A stretch of DNA of 64,000 bases from Lachnospiraceae bacterium (GCA_017428265.1 JAFRRD010000041.1:62001-126000); one strand, 5' to 3'. Counted from the stretch's first letter, positions 40,096 through 48,297 are shown. Numbers and translations: made by a program. Notes: generated by a model from the sequence alone, not told the origin.

Positions 40096-41172
40096 ATGAC
40101 AGAGAAAAAGAAGGCAAAAGGCAGGCTCCTCGTCGTGTCCGGCTACTCGGGCGTCGGCAAGGGGACTGTGATCGCGACACTGATGAAACAGCACCCCGAA
40201 TACGTCTTTTCGGTCTCCGCAACGACGCGGGCGGCCCGCCCCGGCGAGGTGGACGGCAGGGAATACTTTTTCCTGACGCACGAGACCTTCAGGGAGTGGC
40301 TGGCCGAAGGACGTTTTCTGGAACATACCACCTATCTGGACCGCAGCTACGGCACGCCTCGGGACTATGTGGAAAGCAAGCGGGAGGAGGGTTGCCACGT
40401 CATCCTCGACATCGAGGTCGAGGGAGCGCTGAACGTCAAGAAGGCCTGCCCCGACGCGATGCTCGTCTATATCATCCCGCCGAGTGCGAAGCTCCTCGTG
40501 GAACGCCTGACCGGCCGCGGGACGGAGACGGAGGAACAGATCCGCGGGCGCCTTTCCCGGGCGATCGAGGAGACCGCGGTGATCCCGCAGTACGACCACG
40601 TCATCGTGAACCGCGAAGTCCAGGATACCGCCGACGAGATCAACGCCGTCGTCACAGGCGCCGCAATGCCCTATCTGACGAAGGAAGAGGGCGTGGCGCT
40701 GGCCCGTTCGATCCGCGAAGATCTGACGGCCTACTTGAAAAAAACCGAAAAACATGATATAGTAAACAGAAGTGTTTTTACTGATAAGGAGCCGACGATG
40801 ATCCATCCTTCCTATTCTGAACTGATGACCAAAATCAATGCCAACGGCACCGCGGAAGACCCCGTGGTGAAGAGCCGCTATTCCATCGTGATGGGGACCG
40901 CGAAGCGCGCCCGCCAGATGGTGGACAACGGATATATGGAGCAGGAAGACCATTCCCGCAAGCCGCTTTCGATCGCGGTGGAAGAACTCGACGAGGGCCG
41001 CATCCGCATCCTGACCGATGAGGAATATGCCCGCATCAAGGCCGAAAAGGAAGCGGAGAGGGCCGCGAGGTACGCCCGCCCCGCCGAGGACGAAGCCGAA
41101 GAAGAGGCTCCCGCGGATGCGGAAGCTGCGCCTGAGGAAGGCGAAGAAGAAAAGACCGAACAGGAAGACTGA
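40096..41172 (+). CDS. gmk-rpoZ: Guanylate kinase fused in frame to RNA polymerase omega
   Basis: A single open frame of 358 residues. Residues 1-222 are a complete guanylate kinase (GMP + ATP to GDP + ADP): P-loop SGYSGVGKGT, GMP-binding SATTRAARPGE and REYFF, lid RGTETEEQIRGRL. From residue 235 on is a complete omega subunit (MIHPSYSELM, KSRYSIVMGTAKRARQM) with an acidic tail. No stop codon separates them; about 12 residues link the domains (EKHDIVNRSVFT). Both other frames close at the junction. An A7 run at 40738-40744 makes indel or slippage a real alternative. Start chosen at 40096 after GGAGAG. Confidence 0.8.
   Translation: MTEKKKAKGRLLVVSGYSGVGKGTVIATLMKQHPEYVFSVSATTRAARPGEVDGREYFFLTHETFREWLAEGRFLEHTTYLDRSYGTPRDYVESKREEGCHVILDIEVEGALNVKKACPDAMLVYIIPPSAKLLVERLTGRGTETEEQIRGRLSRAIEETAVIPQYDHVIVNREVQDTADEINAVVTGAAMPYLTKEEGVALARSIREDLTAYLKKTEKHDIVNRSVFTDKEPTMIHPSYSELMTKINANGTAEDPVVKSRYSIVMGTAKRARQMVDNGYMEQEDHSRKPLSIAVEELDEGRIRILTDEEYARIKAEKEAERAARYARPAEDEAEEEAPADAEAAPEEGEEEKTEQED
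40735..40763 (+). promoter_or_regulatory. Internal promoter for rpoZ
   Basis: -35 TTGAAA (40735-40740), a 17-nt spacer and -10 TATAGT (40758-40763), located at the end of the gmk domain and 35 bases before the omega ATG. Transcription would start near 40770. Confidence 0.65.
40798..41172 (+). CDS. rpoZ: RNA polymerase omega subunit (internal start)
   Basis: The internal ATG at 40798 has AAGGAG 6 bases upstream and opens a 124-residue omega subunit, which helps assemble RNA polymerase by holding the beta-prime C terminus. Conserved residues are in MIHPSYSELM, SRYSIVMGTAKRAR and KPLSIAVEEL. The last 45 residues are a charged tail (EDEAEEEAPADAEAAPEEGEEE) beyond the usual length. It lies in the same frame as gmk, so free omega and a Gmk-omega fusion could both be produced. 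rimO starts 1 base after its stop. Confidence 0.85.
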   Translation: MIHPSYSELMTKINANGTAEDPVVKSRYSIVMGTAKRARQMVDNGYMEQEDHSRKPLSIAVEELDEGRIRILTDEEYARIKAEKEAERAARYARPAEDEAEEEAPADAEAAPEEGEEEKTEQED

Positions 41173-41173
41173 C

Positions 41174-42535
41174 ATGCTTCAGATCTTCTTTGAATCGCTG
41201 GGCTGTGACAAGAATCTGGTTGACTCCGAGAAAATGCTCGGACTTCTTTCGCGCGCCGGTTATTCCTTTACCGACGACGAGCGGGAAGCCGACGTGATCG
41301 TGGTCAATACCTGTGCCTTCATCGGCGATGCCAAGGAAGAAAGCATTTCGGAAGTCCTGCGCCTGGCGAAATACAAGGAAGAAGGCAGGTGCCGGAGCCT
41401 GATCGCGGCCGGCTGCCTTGCCGAACGCTATAAAGACGAGATCCTGCAGGAACTGCCCGAACTGGACGGCGTCATCGGGACGTCCTCCTGGGACGGCATC
41501 GTGAAACTCGTGGAAGAGACGTTGGAGCGCGCCGAAAAAGCGCCGGAGAAGCGTCTGTCGCGCTTTGAAGAACTGAGCCGCCTGCCGGATGCAGGAGGGG
41601 CCAGGGTCGTCACGACCGGCGGCCACTATGCGTATCTCAAGATCGCCGAGGGCTGCAATAAATTCTGCACCTACTGCGCGATCCCCTTCTGCCGCGGCCC
41701 CTACCGGAGCGTTCCGACGGAGGATTTGGTCAGGGAAGCGGAAAAACTTGCCGCGGACGGCGTGCGCGAGCTGATCCTGGTCGCCCAGGAGACGACGCTT
41801 TACGGGACCGACCTGTACGGGAAGAAGGCCCTTCCGGAACTCATCCGGAAACTCGCTGCGATCCCGGAGATCCGCTGGATCCGCCTGCTCTACGGCTATC
41901 CCGAAGAACTGACGGATGAGATGATCGCGCTCTTTGCCGAAGAACCGAAACTCTGCCGCTATCTGGACCTGCCGGTCCAGCACGCCTCGGACCGTATCCT
42001 GAAGGCGATGGGGCGTAAGACGACCCGCGCCGAGGTGACGCAGCTGATCCGGAAACTCAGGGAACGCGTCCCGGGCATCGCCCTGCGCACCACGCTGATG
42101 AGCGGCTTTCCCGGCGAGACCGAAGAGGACCACGCCGAGAACCTTTCTTTCGTGAAAGAACTGCGTTTCGAGCGGCTCGGCGTCTTTGCCTACTCGAAAG
42201 AGGAAGGCACGGCGGCTGCGAAGTTCAAGAACCAGGTGCCGAAGCGCCTGCGCGAGAAGCGCCGCAATGAGATCATGCGCCTCCAGCAGGGGATCGCCTT
42301 TGAAAAGGCAAACGAAATGCCCGGCCGGCGGCTCGAAGTCATGGTCGAAGGTCAGGTCTCCGGCGAGGAGAGCGTTTACATCGGCCGCACCTACATGGAC
42401 GCACCGGACGTGGATGGCTACCTTTTCTTCACGTCGCAGGAAGAGCGCCTGAGCGGCGACTTCGTGAACGTGAAGGTGACGGGCGCGAAGGGCTACGATC
42501 TGATCGGGGAGGTGGAAGATGAATCTGCCGAATAA
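41174..42535 (+). CDS. rimO: Ribosomal protein S12 methylthiotransferase
   Basis: A 453-residue radical-SAM enzyme that methylthiolates Asp88 (E. coli numbering) of ribosomal protein S12. The N-terminal UPF0004 domain supplies three cysteines (LGCDKN, NTCAFI, GCLAER), the radical-SAM motif is CNKFCTYC, and a TRAM domain closes the protein (LEVMVEGQVSGEE on). GCDKNLVDSE is the RimO-type signature, distinguishing it from MiaB. It starts 1 base after the rpoZ stop and overlaps pgsA by 17 bases. Confidence 0.95.
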   Translation: MLQIFFESLGCDKNLVDSEKMLGLLSRAGYSFTDDEREADVIVVNTCAFIGDAKEESISEVLRLAKYKEEGRCRSLIAAGCLAERYKDEILQELPELDGVIGTSSWDGIVKLVEETLERAEKAPEKRLSRFEELSRLPDAGGARVVTTGGHYAYLKIAEGCNKFCTYCAIPFCRGPYRSVPTEDLVREAEKLAADGVRELILVAQETTLYGTDLYGKKALPELIRKLAAIPEIRWIRLLYGYPEELTDEMIALFAEEPKLCRYLDLPVQHASDRILKAMGRKTTRAEVTQLIRKLRERVPGIALRTTLMSGFPGETEEDHAENLSFVKELRFERLGVFAYSKEEGTAAAKFKNQVPKRLREKRRNEIMRLQQGIAFEKANEMPGRRLEVMVEGQVSGEESVYIGRTYMDAPDVDGYLFFTSQEERLSGDFVNVKVTGAKGYDLIGEVEDESAE

Positions 42536-43052
42536 ACTGACGCTCATGCGGATCCTGATGGTCCCGGCCGTCGTCGTTTTGCTTCTCGTCTTTGACGGCA
42601 AATGGGCCGTCATTGCCGCGGCTGCCTGCTACCTCATCGCCGCCGTTACGGATTTCTTTGACGGGAAGATCGCCCGGAAATACAATCTGGTTACCAATTT
42701 CGGCAAATTCATGGATCCGCTGGCCGATAAGCTGCTCGTGTGCAGCACGCTCGTGGCTGCTGTGGCGCTCGGCCGGGCGCCGGCCTGGGCCGTCATCATC
42801 GTCATTGCCCGCGAATTTGCCATCAGCGGATTCCGCCTGATCGCCGTCGAACGCGGCGTCGTCATTGCCGCCGGCTGGAGCGGCAAGATCAAGACCACCC
42901 TCCAGAACATCTGGTGCATTGGGATGCTGATCCCCGTCGAAGCGGCCTGGTGGAAGACACTGACAACGATCGTCATGATACTCGCGGTGATCCTCACCGT
43001 TTATTCCTTCCTGGAATATTTATTCAAGAATCAGCAGGTGCTGAAGGGCTGA
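42519..43052 (+). CDS. pgsA: CDP-diacylglycerol-glycerol-3-phosphate 3-phosphatidyltransferase
   Basis: A 177-residue membrane enzyme that makes phosphatidylglycerol phosphate from CDP-diacylglycerol and glycerol 3-phosphate. The CDP-alcohol phosphatidyltransferase motif is complete: DFFDGKIARK then GKFMDPLADK. Four or more transmembrane helices. The start overlaps the rimO end, with GGGAGG upstream. RimO-pgsA adjacency is a standard Firmicute arrangement. Confidence 0.95.
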   Translation: MNLPNKLTLMRILMVPAVVVLLLVFDGKWAVIAAAACYLIAAVTDFFDGKIARKYNLVTNFGKFMDPLADKLLVCSTLVAAVALGRAPAWAVIIVIAREFAISGFRLIAVERGVVIAAGWSGKIKTTLQNIWCIGMLIPVEAAWWKTLTTIVMILAVILTVYSFLEYLFKNQQVLKG

Positions 43053-43085
43053 GGCGAAGGCTTCGGACCGAAAAGGAGATGCCGC

Positions 43086-43445
43086 ATGAAGTGGCTGAGG
43101 TCCCTGTACGTGGGGGAGAAGATCAAAGAGGATAAGGCAGCCGTGATCCGGCTGATCGAGCATCCGGAGATCAAGAGCCGGTTTGCTTTCTGCTGCCTGA
43201 TCTCGCCCGCCCCGCAGGAACATGAGAACCTTGAGGTGCTGCCCCTCATCATGCTGAACGAGAAGCATTTCAACCGAAGCGACCGCGTCATCCTCGGCAT
43301 TGCCGGCGGGATGGAGGAGGCAAACGGCCTGCTCCTCTGCATGACGCAGGATTGCCTCGATGCGGGCGGCGGCGTGAAGGTGAAGGAATATTTCCTCGGC
43401 CTTCCCGACAGCGCCTTCACCGACAGAGGGGAGGTGGTATCATAG
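43086..43445 (+). CDS. Conserved hypothetical protein
   Basis: A 119-residue protein I do not recognise. It has no signal peptide or membrane segment. It contains FAFCCLISPAPQEHENLEVL and a hydrophobic core VILGIAGGMEEANGLLLCM. AAAGGAG precedes ATG. It lies between pgsA and the DUF2953 gene, overlapping the latter by 4 bases (ATAG), so its product may work with the DUF2953 protein. Confidence 0.75.
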   Translation: MKWLRSLYVGEKIKEDKAAVIRLIEHPEIKSRFAFCCLISPAPQEHENLEVLPLIMLNEKHFNRSDRVILGIAGGMEEANGLLLCMTQDCLDAGGGVKVKEYFLGLPDSAFTDRGEVVS

Positions 43446-44479
43446 CTACGGTACTGTCGATACTGCTGACGATCCTCAAGATCCTCGGCATTGTTATCCT
43501 CGCGGTGCTTGGGCTCGTGATCCTCATCCTGCTGATCGTCCTGCTGGTGCCGCTGCGCATGAACGTGAAGGCGCGCTATGATGAGGAAGTGAGGGCGCGG
43601 GTGCACGTTTCGTGGCTTCTCCGCGCGGTCCATGTGAAGTTCGAATGGCTGAAGGACCACGGGCTGCTCAGGGCCAAGCTCCTGGGACTGAAAACGCTGA
43701 TGAAGAAGCACATCGGCGACTGGGGACCGGAACCGCCCAAGGCGGAAGAGGAATCGGTCCCGACCGAGCCGGGAGAAGAACCAACCTCCTCGGATGTACC
43801 GGAGTCCTCGGAAGCGAAGCCTGAGTCCTCGGCGGAAAAGCCCGACGCCTCAGAAGAAAAACCCGCTGCGGCTGAAGAAAAACCTTCCTCCGCCCCGAAG
43901 GCTGAAGAAGAGAAAAAAGAAGAGAAGGCCGAAGAAGCGCCTGCAGCGGCCGAAACTGCCGCAGAGCAGACTGAAGAATCGAAGGCAGAAGAGGAAGACC
44001 TCCCGCGGCTGGCGGCGATCAATGAAAAGCTGGACAGCCTCGCCGGAAAACTGGATGAATTCCAGGGTTACTGGTACGACGAGAAGAACCGCAGGACCAT
44101 GCGCCTTATCGGAAAGCAGCTGAAGAAGATGGGCCGGCATCTGAAGCCCACGCATTTCCTCGTGGAAGGCGAACTCGGCCTCGGCGATCCGGCGAAGACC
44201 GGAAAGATCATTGGCACGCTCTACAGCTTCTACCCGATCTTCCGGGACAATGTCCGCATTCAGGGCAATTACGAAGAGAAGGTCATGAAGTTCCGTCTGG
44301 AACTGAAAGGGCGGCTGCGGCTCGGGATCTTCGTCGAAGTGGCTCTGCGGCTGCTTCTGGATAAGAACCTGCGTCACTGGATCAAGAAGCTGACGCACAA
44401 GGACAAAGACCAAAAAGACACTGAAGAAAGCTCAAAAGTTACCGCCGAAGCGGCGGATCAGGAACAAAAGGCTGCATGA
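43442..44479 (+). CDS. DUF2953 domain membrane protein with apparent AUA start
   Basis: A roughly 345-residue protein: an N-terminal transmembrane helix (ILKILGIVILAVLGLVILILLIV in part), a short DUF2953-like beta part (MNVKARYDEEVRARVHVSWLL), a long Glu/Lys/Ala/Ser-rich insert (about 110-190), and the C-terminal DUF2953 region. No ATG, GTG or TTG exists in this frame before the membrane helix. GGAGGTG (43430-43436) lies 5 bases before ATA at 43442, which overlaps the previous stop as ATAG; ATC at 43439 is another option. DUF2953 proteins sit beside ytfJ in many Clostridia and Bacilli. Confidence 0.72.
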   Translation: MATVLSILLTILKILGIVILAVLGLVILILLIVLLVPLRMNVKARYDEEVRARVHVSWLLRAVHVKFEWLKDHGLLRAKLLGLKTLMKKHIGDWGPEPPKAEEESVPTEPGEEPTSSDVPESSEAKPESSAEKPDASEEKPAAAEEKPSSAPKAEEEKKEEKAEEAPAAAETAAEQTEESKAEEEDLPRLAAINEKLDSLAGKLDEFQGYWYDEKNRRTMRLIGKQLKKMGRHLKPTHFLVEGELGLGDPAKTGKIIGTLYSFYPIFRDNVRIQGNYEEKVMKFRLELKGRLRLGIFVEVALRLLLDKNLRHWIKKLTHKDKDQKDTEESSKVTAEAADQEQKAA

Positions 44480-44504
44480 GCGGCCCGGACTTAAGGAGAT
44501 CATT

Positions 44505-44909
44505 ATGGCAGACAATACGAAATTCGGAAGCTCGATGCAGCAGATGTTCGAAGGCATGGACAAGGCGCTCGGTACCAAGAGCGTGATGGGCGAAGCGATG
44601 GACCTGGGAGGCGGTAAGTATGTCATTCCGCTGGCCGATGTGACGTTCGGCATGGGCGCAGGCGCCAGCATCAACGAGAAATACAACAGCAACGGCGGGG
44701 GCGGCGGCGTCAACGCGAAGATGAGCCCTCATGCGGTCCTCCTCATCGAGAACGGCACGGCCCGCATCATCAACGTGCAGGAAGAGAACAAGGCCATCCA
44801 TTTCCTGGAATCCGTCCCGGATCTGGTGAACCGTTTTGCCTCCTTCCTGAACAAGGATAAGAAGACCGCGACCGAAACCGAAGCCGCTTTCGACGAGATG
44901 GACGTGTAA
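44505..44909 (+). CDS. gerW: GerW/YtfJ family protein
   Basis: A 134-residue YtfJ/GerW family protein. Typical blocks are GDPIELGDGTYVIP-like LGGGKYVIPLADVTFGMGAG, the glycine-rich NSNGGGGGVNAKMSP and FLVI-type AVLLIENGTARIINV. In Bacillus the family is needed for spore germination, but members also occur in non-sporulating Clostridia, so it is not proof of sporulation. TAAGGAG precedes ATG. It ends the operon that starts at gmk. Confidence 0.9.
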   Translation: MADNTKFGSSMQQMFEGMDKALGTKSVMGEAMDLGGGKYVIPLADVTFGMGAGASINEKYNSNGGGGGVNAKMSPHAVLLIENGTARIINVQEENKAIHFLESVPDLVNRFASFLNKDKKTATETEAAFDEMDV

Positions 44910-44978
44910 GAAAGAGCGTTTTCGGCAAAAAACCGAAAAAACAGGCGATTTTTTCTCAAAAAACCATGAAAAAAGGGC

Positions 44979-45007
44979 TTGCTTTTTGTGCGGCTCTTTG
45001 CTATAGT
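44979..45007 (+). promoter_or_regulatory. Promoter of rpmB
   Basis: -35 TTGCTT (44979-44984), 17-nt spacer and -10 TATAGT (45002-45007), about 50 bases before the rpmB start. Confidence 0.7.
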
Positions 45008-45057
45008 TTCCCTGTTGCGGCATCAGGCTGCAAGCTTAAGACGAAGGAGGTGCGGTT

Positions 45058-45243
45058 ATGGCGAAATGCGCGATCTGCGGAAAAGGCGTTCACTTTGGCA
45101 ACAATGTCAGCCATTCGCATAGACGTTCCAATCACATTTGGAAATCCAACATCAAGTCCGTTCGGGTCAAAGTTGGAGAAGGCACACAGAAGATGTATGT
45201 TTGCACTTCCTGCCTGAAGTCCGGCAAAGTGGAAAGAGCATAA
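45058..45243 (+). CDS. rpmB: 50S ribosomal protein L28 (zinc-binding form)
   Basis: The 61-residue L28 of the large ribosomal subunit. The four cysteines CAIC and CTSC form the zinc-ribbon (C+) type. HRRSNHIWKSNIKSVRV is the rRNA-binding core. AGGAGG precedes ATG. The following asp23-fakA-recG order is the usual Firmicute neighbourhood, here interrupted by mscS. Confidence 0.97.
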   Translation: MAKCAICGKGVHFGNNVSHSHRRSNHIWKSNIKSVRVKVGEGTQKMYVCTSCLKSGKVERA

Positions 45244-45260
45244 CTGATTCTTGCACACAG

Positions 45261-45296
45261 ACAGCCCAGGGGTGTTAACTCTTGGGCTGTTCGTCT
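45261..45296 (+). terminator. Terminator after rpmB
   Basis: Stem ACAGCCCAGG/CTTGGGCTGT (45261-45270 with 45281-45290) with an AT-rich loop containing GTTAAC, followed by TCGTCT. The T tract is weak. Confidence 0.6.
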
Positions 45297-45339
45297 ATCA
45301 CACCGCAAGGCGGAAAACCAGAAAGGATAGGGTAACAAA

Positions 45340-46143
45340 ATGAACTGGGAATCCATCAAAACCGCGATCCTGCAGACAGGGATCAAAGTCGTCCTCGCGC
45401 TGATCATCCTGATCGTAGCGTTCAAGATCATCAACCTCGTCTTCAGGAAACTGAAGGCAACACTCGACAAAGCCGGCAAGCTTGATTCCATGCTGATCAA
45501 GGCACTGATCGATGCGGGCAGATGGCTGGTCAAGATCCTTGTCGTCATCGCTCTTGTGGGTTACCTGGGTATCGACACCACCGGCTTCGCCGCTCTGATC
45601 GCCTCCCTGGGCGTTGCCCTCGGCCTGGCCGTCAACGGAACGCTGAGCAACCTGGCCGGCGGCGTGCTGCTGCTTGCGACCCATCCTTTCAAGATCGGCG
45701 ATTACATTTCCGTCGCCGGCTTTGAAGGCACCGTGGATGACCTGAAGGTCGTCAGCACCAAGCTGATCACCCTGGACAACAAGGTGGTCTATGTCCCTAA
45801 CGGCACTGTTTCCACGAACGCGATCACGAACTATACCGCTCTGGATATCCGCCGTGTCGACCTCAACTTCAACGTGGCTGCCGGTACCGATTTCAACGTC
45901 GCTCGCGATGCCCTGGTGAAGATGTGCCTGGACAATCCGAAGGTCGTTGCGGAGCCCGCTCCGGTGGCCCTGCTGAACGGCCCGAGCAAGAGAGGCATCG
46001 AGATCATCTGCCGTTCCTACTGCAAGCCTGCGGATTACTGGGATGTGTACTTCGGCCTGATCGAAGCGGTCGGCCCCGTCTTTGCGGCCCACGGCATCAC
46101 CACGCCGAACGAGCAGCTTGACGTCAACATGAAAAACAGCTGA
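45340..46143 (+). CDS. MscS-type mechanosensitive ion channel
   Basis: A 267-residue small-conductance mechanosensitive channel that releases solutes on hypo-osmotic shock. Three transmembrane helices are followed by the pore helix GVALGLAVNGTLSNLAGGVLLL and the beta domain motif PFKIGDYISVAGFEGTV; YVPNGTV is the conserved middle-domain loop. Normal length for the minimal MscS family. GAAAGGAT precedes ATG. Confidence 0.94.
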   Translation: MNWESIKTAILQTGIKVVLALIILIVAFKIINLVFRKLKATLDKAGKLDSMLIKALIDAGRWLVKILVVIALVGYLGIDTTGFAALIASLGVALGLAVNGTLSNLAGGVLLLATHPFKIGDYISVAGFEGTVDDLKVVSTKLITLDNKVVYVPNGTVSTNAITNYTALDIRRVDLNFNVAAGTDFNVARDALVKMCLDNPKVVAEPAPVALLNGPSKRGIEIICRSYCKPADYWDVYFGLIEAVGPVFAAHGITTPNEQLDVNMKNS

Positions 46144-46170
46144 TTCCGGCAGGAAGACAACTGATACCGC

Positions 46171-46216
46171 TTGATTTTTTCGGTGAGAATCGGTATAATA
46201 TGTTACCGATTCTCAC
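46171..46216 (+). promoter_or_regulatory. asp23 promoter embedded in a 12-bp inverted repeat
   Basis: -35 TTGATT (46171-46176), 17-nt spacer, perfect -10 TATAAT (46194-46199). GTGAGAATCGGT (46183-46194) and ACCGATTCTCAC (46205-46216) form a perfect 12-bp inverted repeat with a 10-base gap that holds the -10. The RNA hairpin, followed by TTTATT, could also end the mscS transcript. Confidence 0.75.
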
Positions 46217-46240
46217 TTTATTAGGAAAGGAGAGCCATAG

Positions 46241-46597
46241 ATGAAAGCCAATATTCAAACCGACCACGGCGAAGTCGTCATCGATACCGATGTGATCGCC
46301 AAATATGCGGGTGCTGTGGCTGTCGAGTGCTTCGGCGTCGTCGGCATGGCCACCACCAACATGATGGAAGGCATCAGCTCGCTGCTGAAAAAGGAGAACC
46401 TCTCTCAGGGGATCACCGTGAACGTCGCGGACGGGAAGCTGTCTCTGGATTTCCATATCATCGTAGCCTACGGGGTCAGCATTTCCGCGGTATCGGAAAA
46501 CCTGATCGAAAACGTCCGATACAAAGTCGAAACATTTACCGGCATTCCGGTCGAGAAAGTCAATATCTATGTTGAGGGCGTGCGCCTGATCGATTAA
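46241..46597 (+). CDS. Asp23/Gls24 family envelope stress protein
   Basis: A 118-residue Asp23/Gls24 (DUF322, YloU-type) protein, a cytoplasmic or membrane-associated protein linked to cell-envelope homeostasis. Family blocks are ECFGVVGMATTNMMEG, SLDFHIIVAYGVSISAV and FTGIPVEKVNIYVEGVR. AAAGGAG precedes ATG. It is first in the asp23-fakA pair. Confidence 0.94.
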   Translation: MKANIQTDHGEVVIDTDVIAKYAGAVAVECFGVVGMATTNMMEGISSLLKKENLSQGITVNVADGKLSLDFHIIVAYGVSISAVSENLIENVRYKVETFTGIPVEKVNIYVEGVRLID

Positions 46598-46615
46598 GCT
46601 CTGGGGGAAGAACAA

Positions 46616-48295
46616 GTGGCAACACAAACCATCGATGTCAAGATGTTTACCAGGATGTTCATCTCCGGAGCCAACAATCTGGAGGCGAATAAGGCCTGGA
46701 TCAATGATCTGAACGTCTTTCCGGTACCGGACGGCGACACGGGCACCAACATGTCCCTGACGCTGACGAGCGCCGTGAAGGAGGTTTCCGGTCCGAAGGT
46801 CACGGACATGGCGTCCGCGGCCAAGGCCGTTTCTTTCGGTTCCCTGCGCGGGGCCCGCGGCAACAGCGGCGTCATCACGTCGCAGCTGCTTCGCGGCTTC
46901 TGCAAGGTCCTGCAGACTAAGGAGACCGTGGATGCGGCAGCGATCGCCGAGGCGAATACCAAAGCGGTCGAGACCGCCTACAAGGCCGTCATGAAGCCGA
47001 AAGAGGGCACGATCCTGACCGTGGCCCGCGGCATTTCCGAAAAATGGAACGAGCTTTCCGCCGAGGAAACGGATCTCGAGAAGATCTTCGAGCAGGTGCT
47101 CGATCACGGCGACAAGGTCCTCGCTGAAACGCCCGAACTGCTGCCCGTGCTGAAGGAAGCCGGCGTGGTCGACTCCGGCGGACAGGGCCTGATGGTCTTC
47201 CTGAAAGGCGCCTACGCCTGCATGATGGGCCGCGAGGTCAAAGCCGGTGAGAGCGCCGAAGCCGCAGGGGCCAAGGCGGCGCCGGAAGACAAATACACCT
47301 ACCGCGTGTCCTATTCCGTGAAGCCGAAGCTTCCGGTCACGCAGGAACAGGAAGCGGGCCTGAAGTCCTGGCTCGAGGCGATCGGCGACCATGCCGAGGT
47401 CGGCAGCGACAGCGAGAAACTGCACGTGGCGGTCGAGACCGACGATCCCGGCCTGGTGCTGCAGAAGGGCATGAAGTTCGGAAGCCTCGTCGGCGTCGCC
47501 GTGCTGAACAAGCGCGAGGAAAAGGAAGCGGTGAAGGCCGTGCCGGCGGAGAAAGCTGAGGCGGCTGCGGATCCCGCGCCCGAGGCGAAGGCCTCCGGCT
47601 TTGTCAAGACGAAGGTGCCGAAGGAGGACTGGAAAGAGATCGGCTTCATCGCGACGGCGGTCGGCGACGGCCTGTCGGAGGTCTTTAAGAGCCTCGGTGT
47701 CGACGCCATCGTCCAGGGCGGCCAGACCATGAACCCCAGCACGGAAGACATGCTGGAAGCCATCGAGTCCGTGCCCGCGAAGGCCATCGTCATCCTGCCC
47801 AACAACAAGAACATCATCCTGGCAGCGCAGCAGGCGCAGAACCTCTGCAAATCAAGACGGATCGAGGTCCTGCCGACCCGGAACATCCCCGAAGGCATCA
47901 CGGCGATGAGCTGCTTCATGCCGGAGGATCCGCTGGAGGACAACCTCGCGATGATGCGCGATTCCTTCGCCAACGTGAAGAGCGGCGAAGTGACCTACGC
48001 GGTGCGGAACACCCAGATCGCCGGCATGGAGATCCACGAAGGCGACTTCATGGGGCTCGGCGGGCCGAAGGGCATATACGCGGTCGGAAAGGATAAAACT
48101 GAGGTCCTGCTGGACATGCTGGCGGCCATGGTCGACGAGGAATCCGGGATGATCACGCTGTACTGCGGCGAGGACATCAAAGAGGAAGAGGGCGAAGCCC
48201 TGCGGGAGAAGCTCTCGGAAACGTATCCGGACTGCGATATCGATGTGATAGGCGGCGGACAGCCGGTCTATTCCTTTATCGTTTCGGTAGAGTAA
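46616..48295 (+). CDS. fakA: Fatty acid kinase FakA-like (DAK2 domain, YloV)
   Basis: A 559-residue ATP-binding kinase subunit that phosphorylates FakB-bound fatty acids. The N-terminal DhaL-like domain carries LNVFPVPDGDTGTNMS (Mg-ATP aspartates) and GARGNSGVI. The C-terminal FakA domain (from about 330; GDGLSEVFKSLGVDAIVQGGQTMNPS, read as separate blocks) has a DegV-like fold. Start is GTG with GGGGGAAG upstream. A FakB partner is not in this window. Confidence 0.93.
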   Translation: MATQTIDVKMFTRMFISGANNLEANKAWINDLNVFPVPDGDTGTNMSLTLTSAVKEVSGPKVTDMASAAKAVSFGSLRGARGNSGVITSQLLRGFCKVLQTKETVDAAAIAEANTKAVETAYKAVMKPKEGTILTVARGISEKWNELSAEETDLEKIFEQVLDHGDKVLAETPELLPVLKEAGVVDSGGQGLMVFLKGAYACMMGREVKAGESAEAAGAKAAPEDKYTYRVSYSVKPKLPVTQEQEAGLKSWLEAIGDHAEVGSDSEKLHVAVETDDPGLVLQKGMKFGSLVGVAVLNKREEKEAVKAVPAEKAEAAADPAPEAKASGFVKTKVPKEDWKEIGFIATAVGDGLSEVFKSLGVDAIVQGGQTMNPSTEDMLEAIESVPAKAIVILPNNKNIILAAQQAQNLCKSRRIEVLPTRNIPEGITAMSCFMPEDPLEDNLAMMRDSFANVKSGEVTYAVRNTQIAGMEIHEGDFMGLGGPKGIYAVGKDKTEVLLDMLAAMVDEESGMITLYCGEDIKEEEGEALREKLSETYPDCDIDVIGGGQPVYSFIVSVE

Positions 48296-48297
48296 AA

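Noticed and set aside
44505-44909. Proof of sporulation from the GerW/YtfJ gene
   Set aside because: The family also occurs in non-sporulating Clostridia, and no other sporulation gene is in the window.
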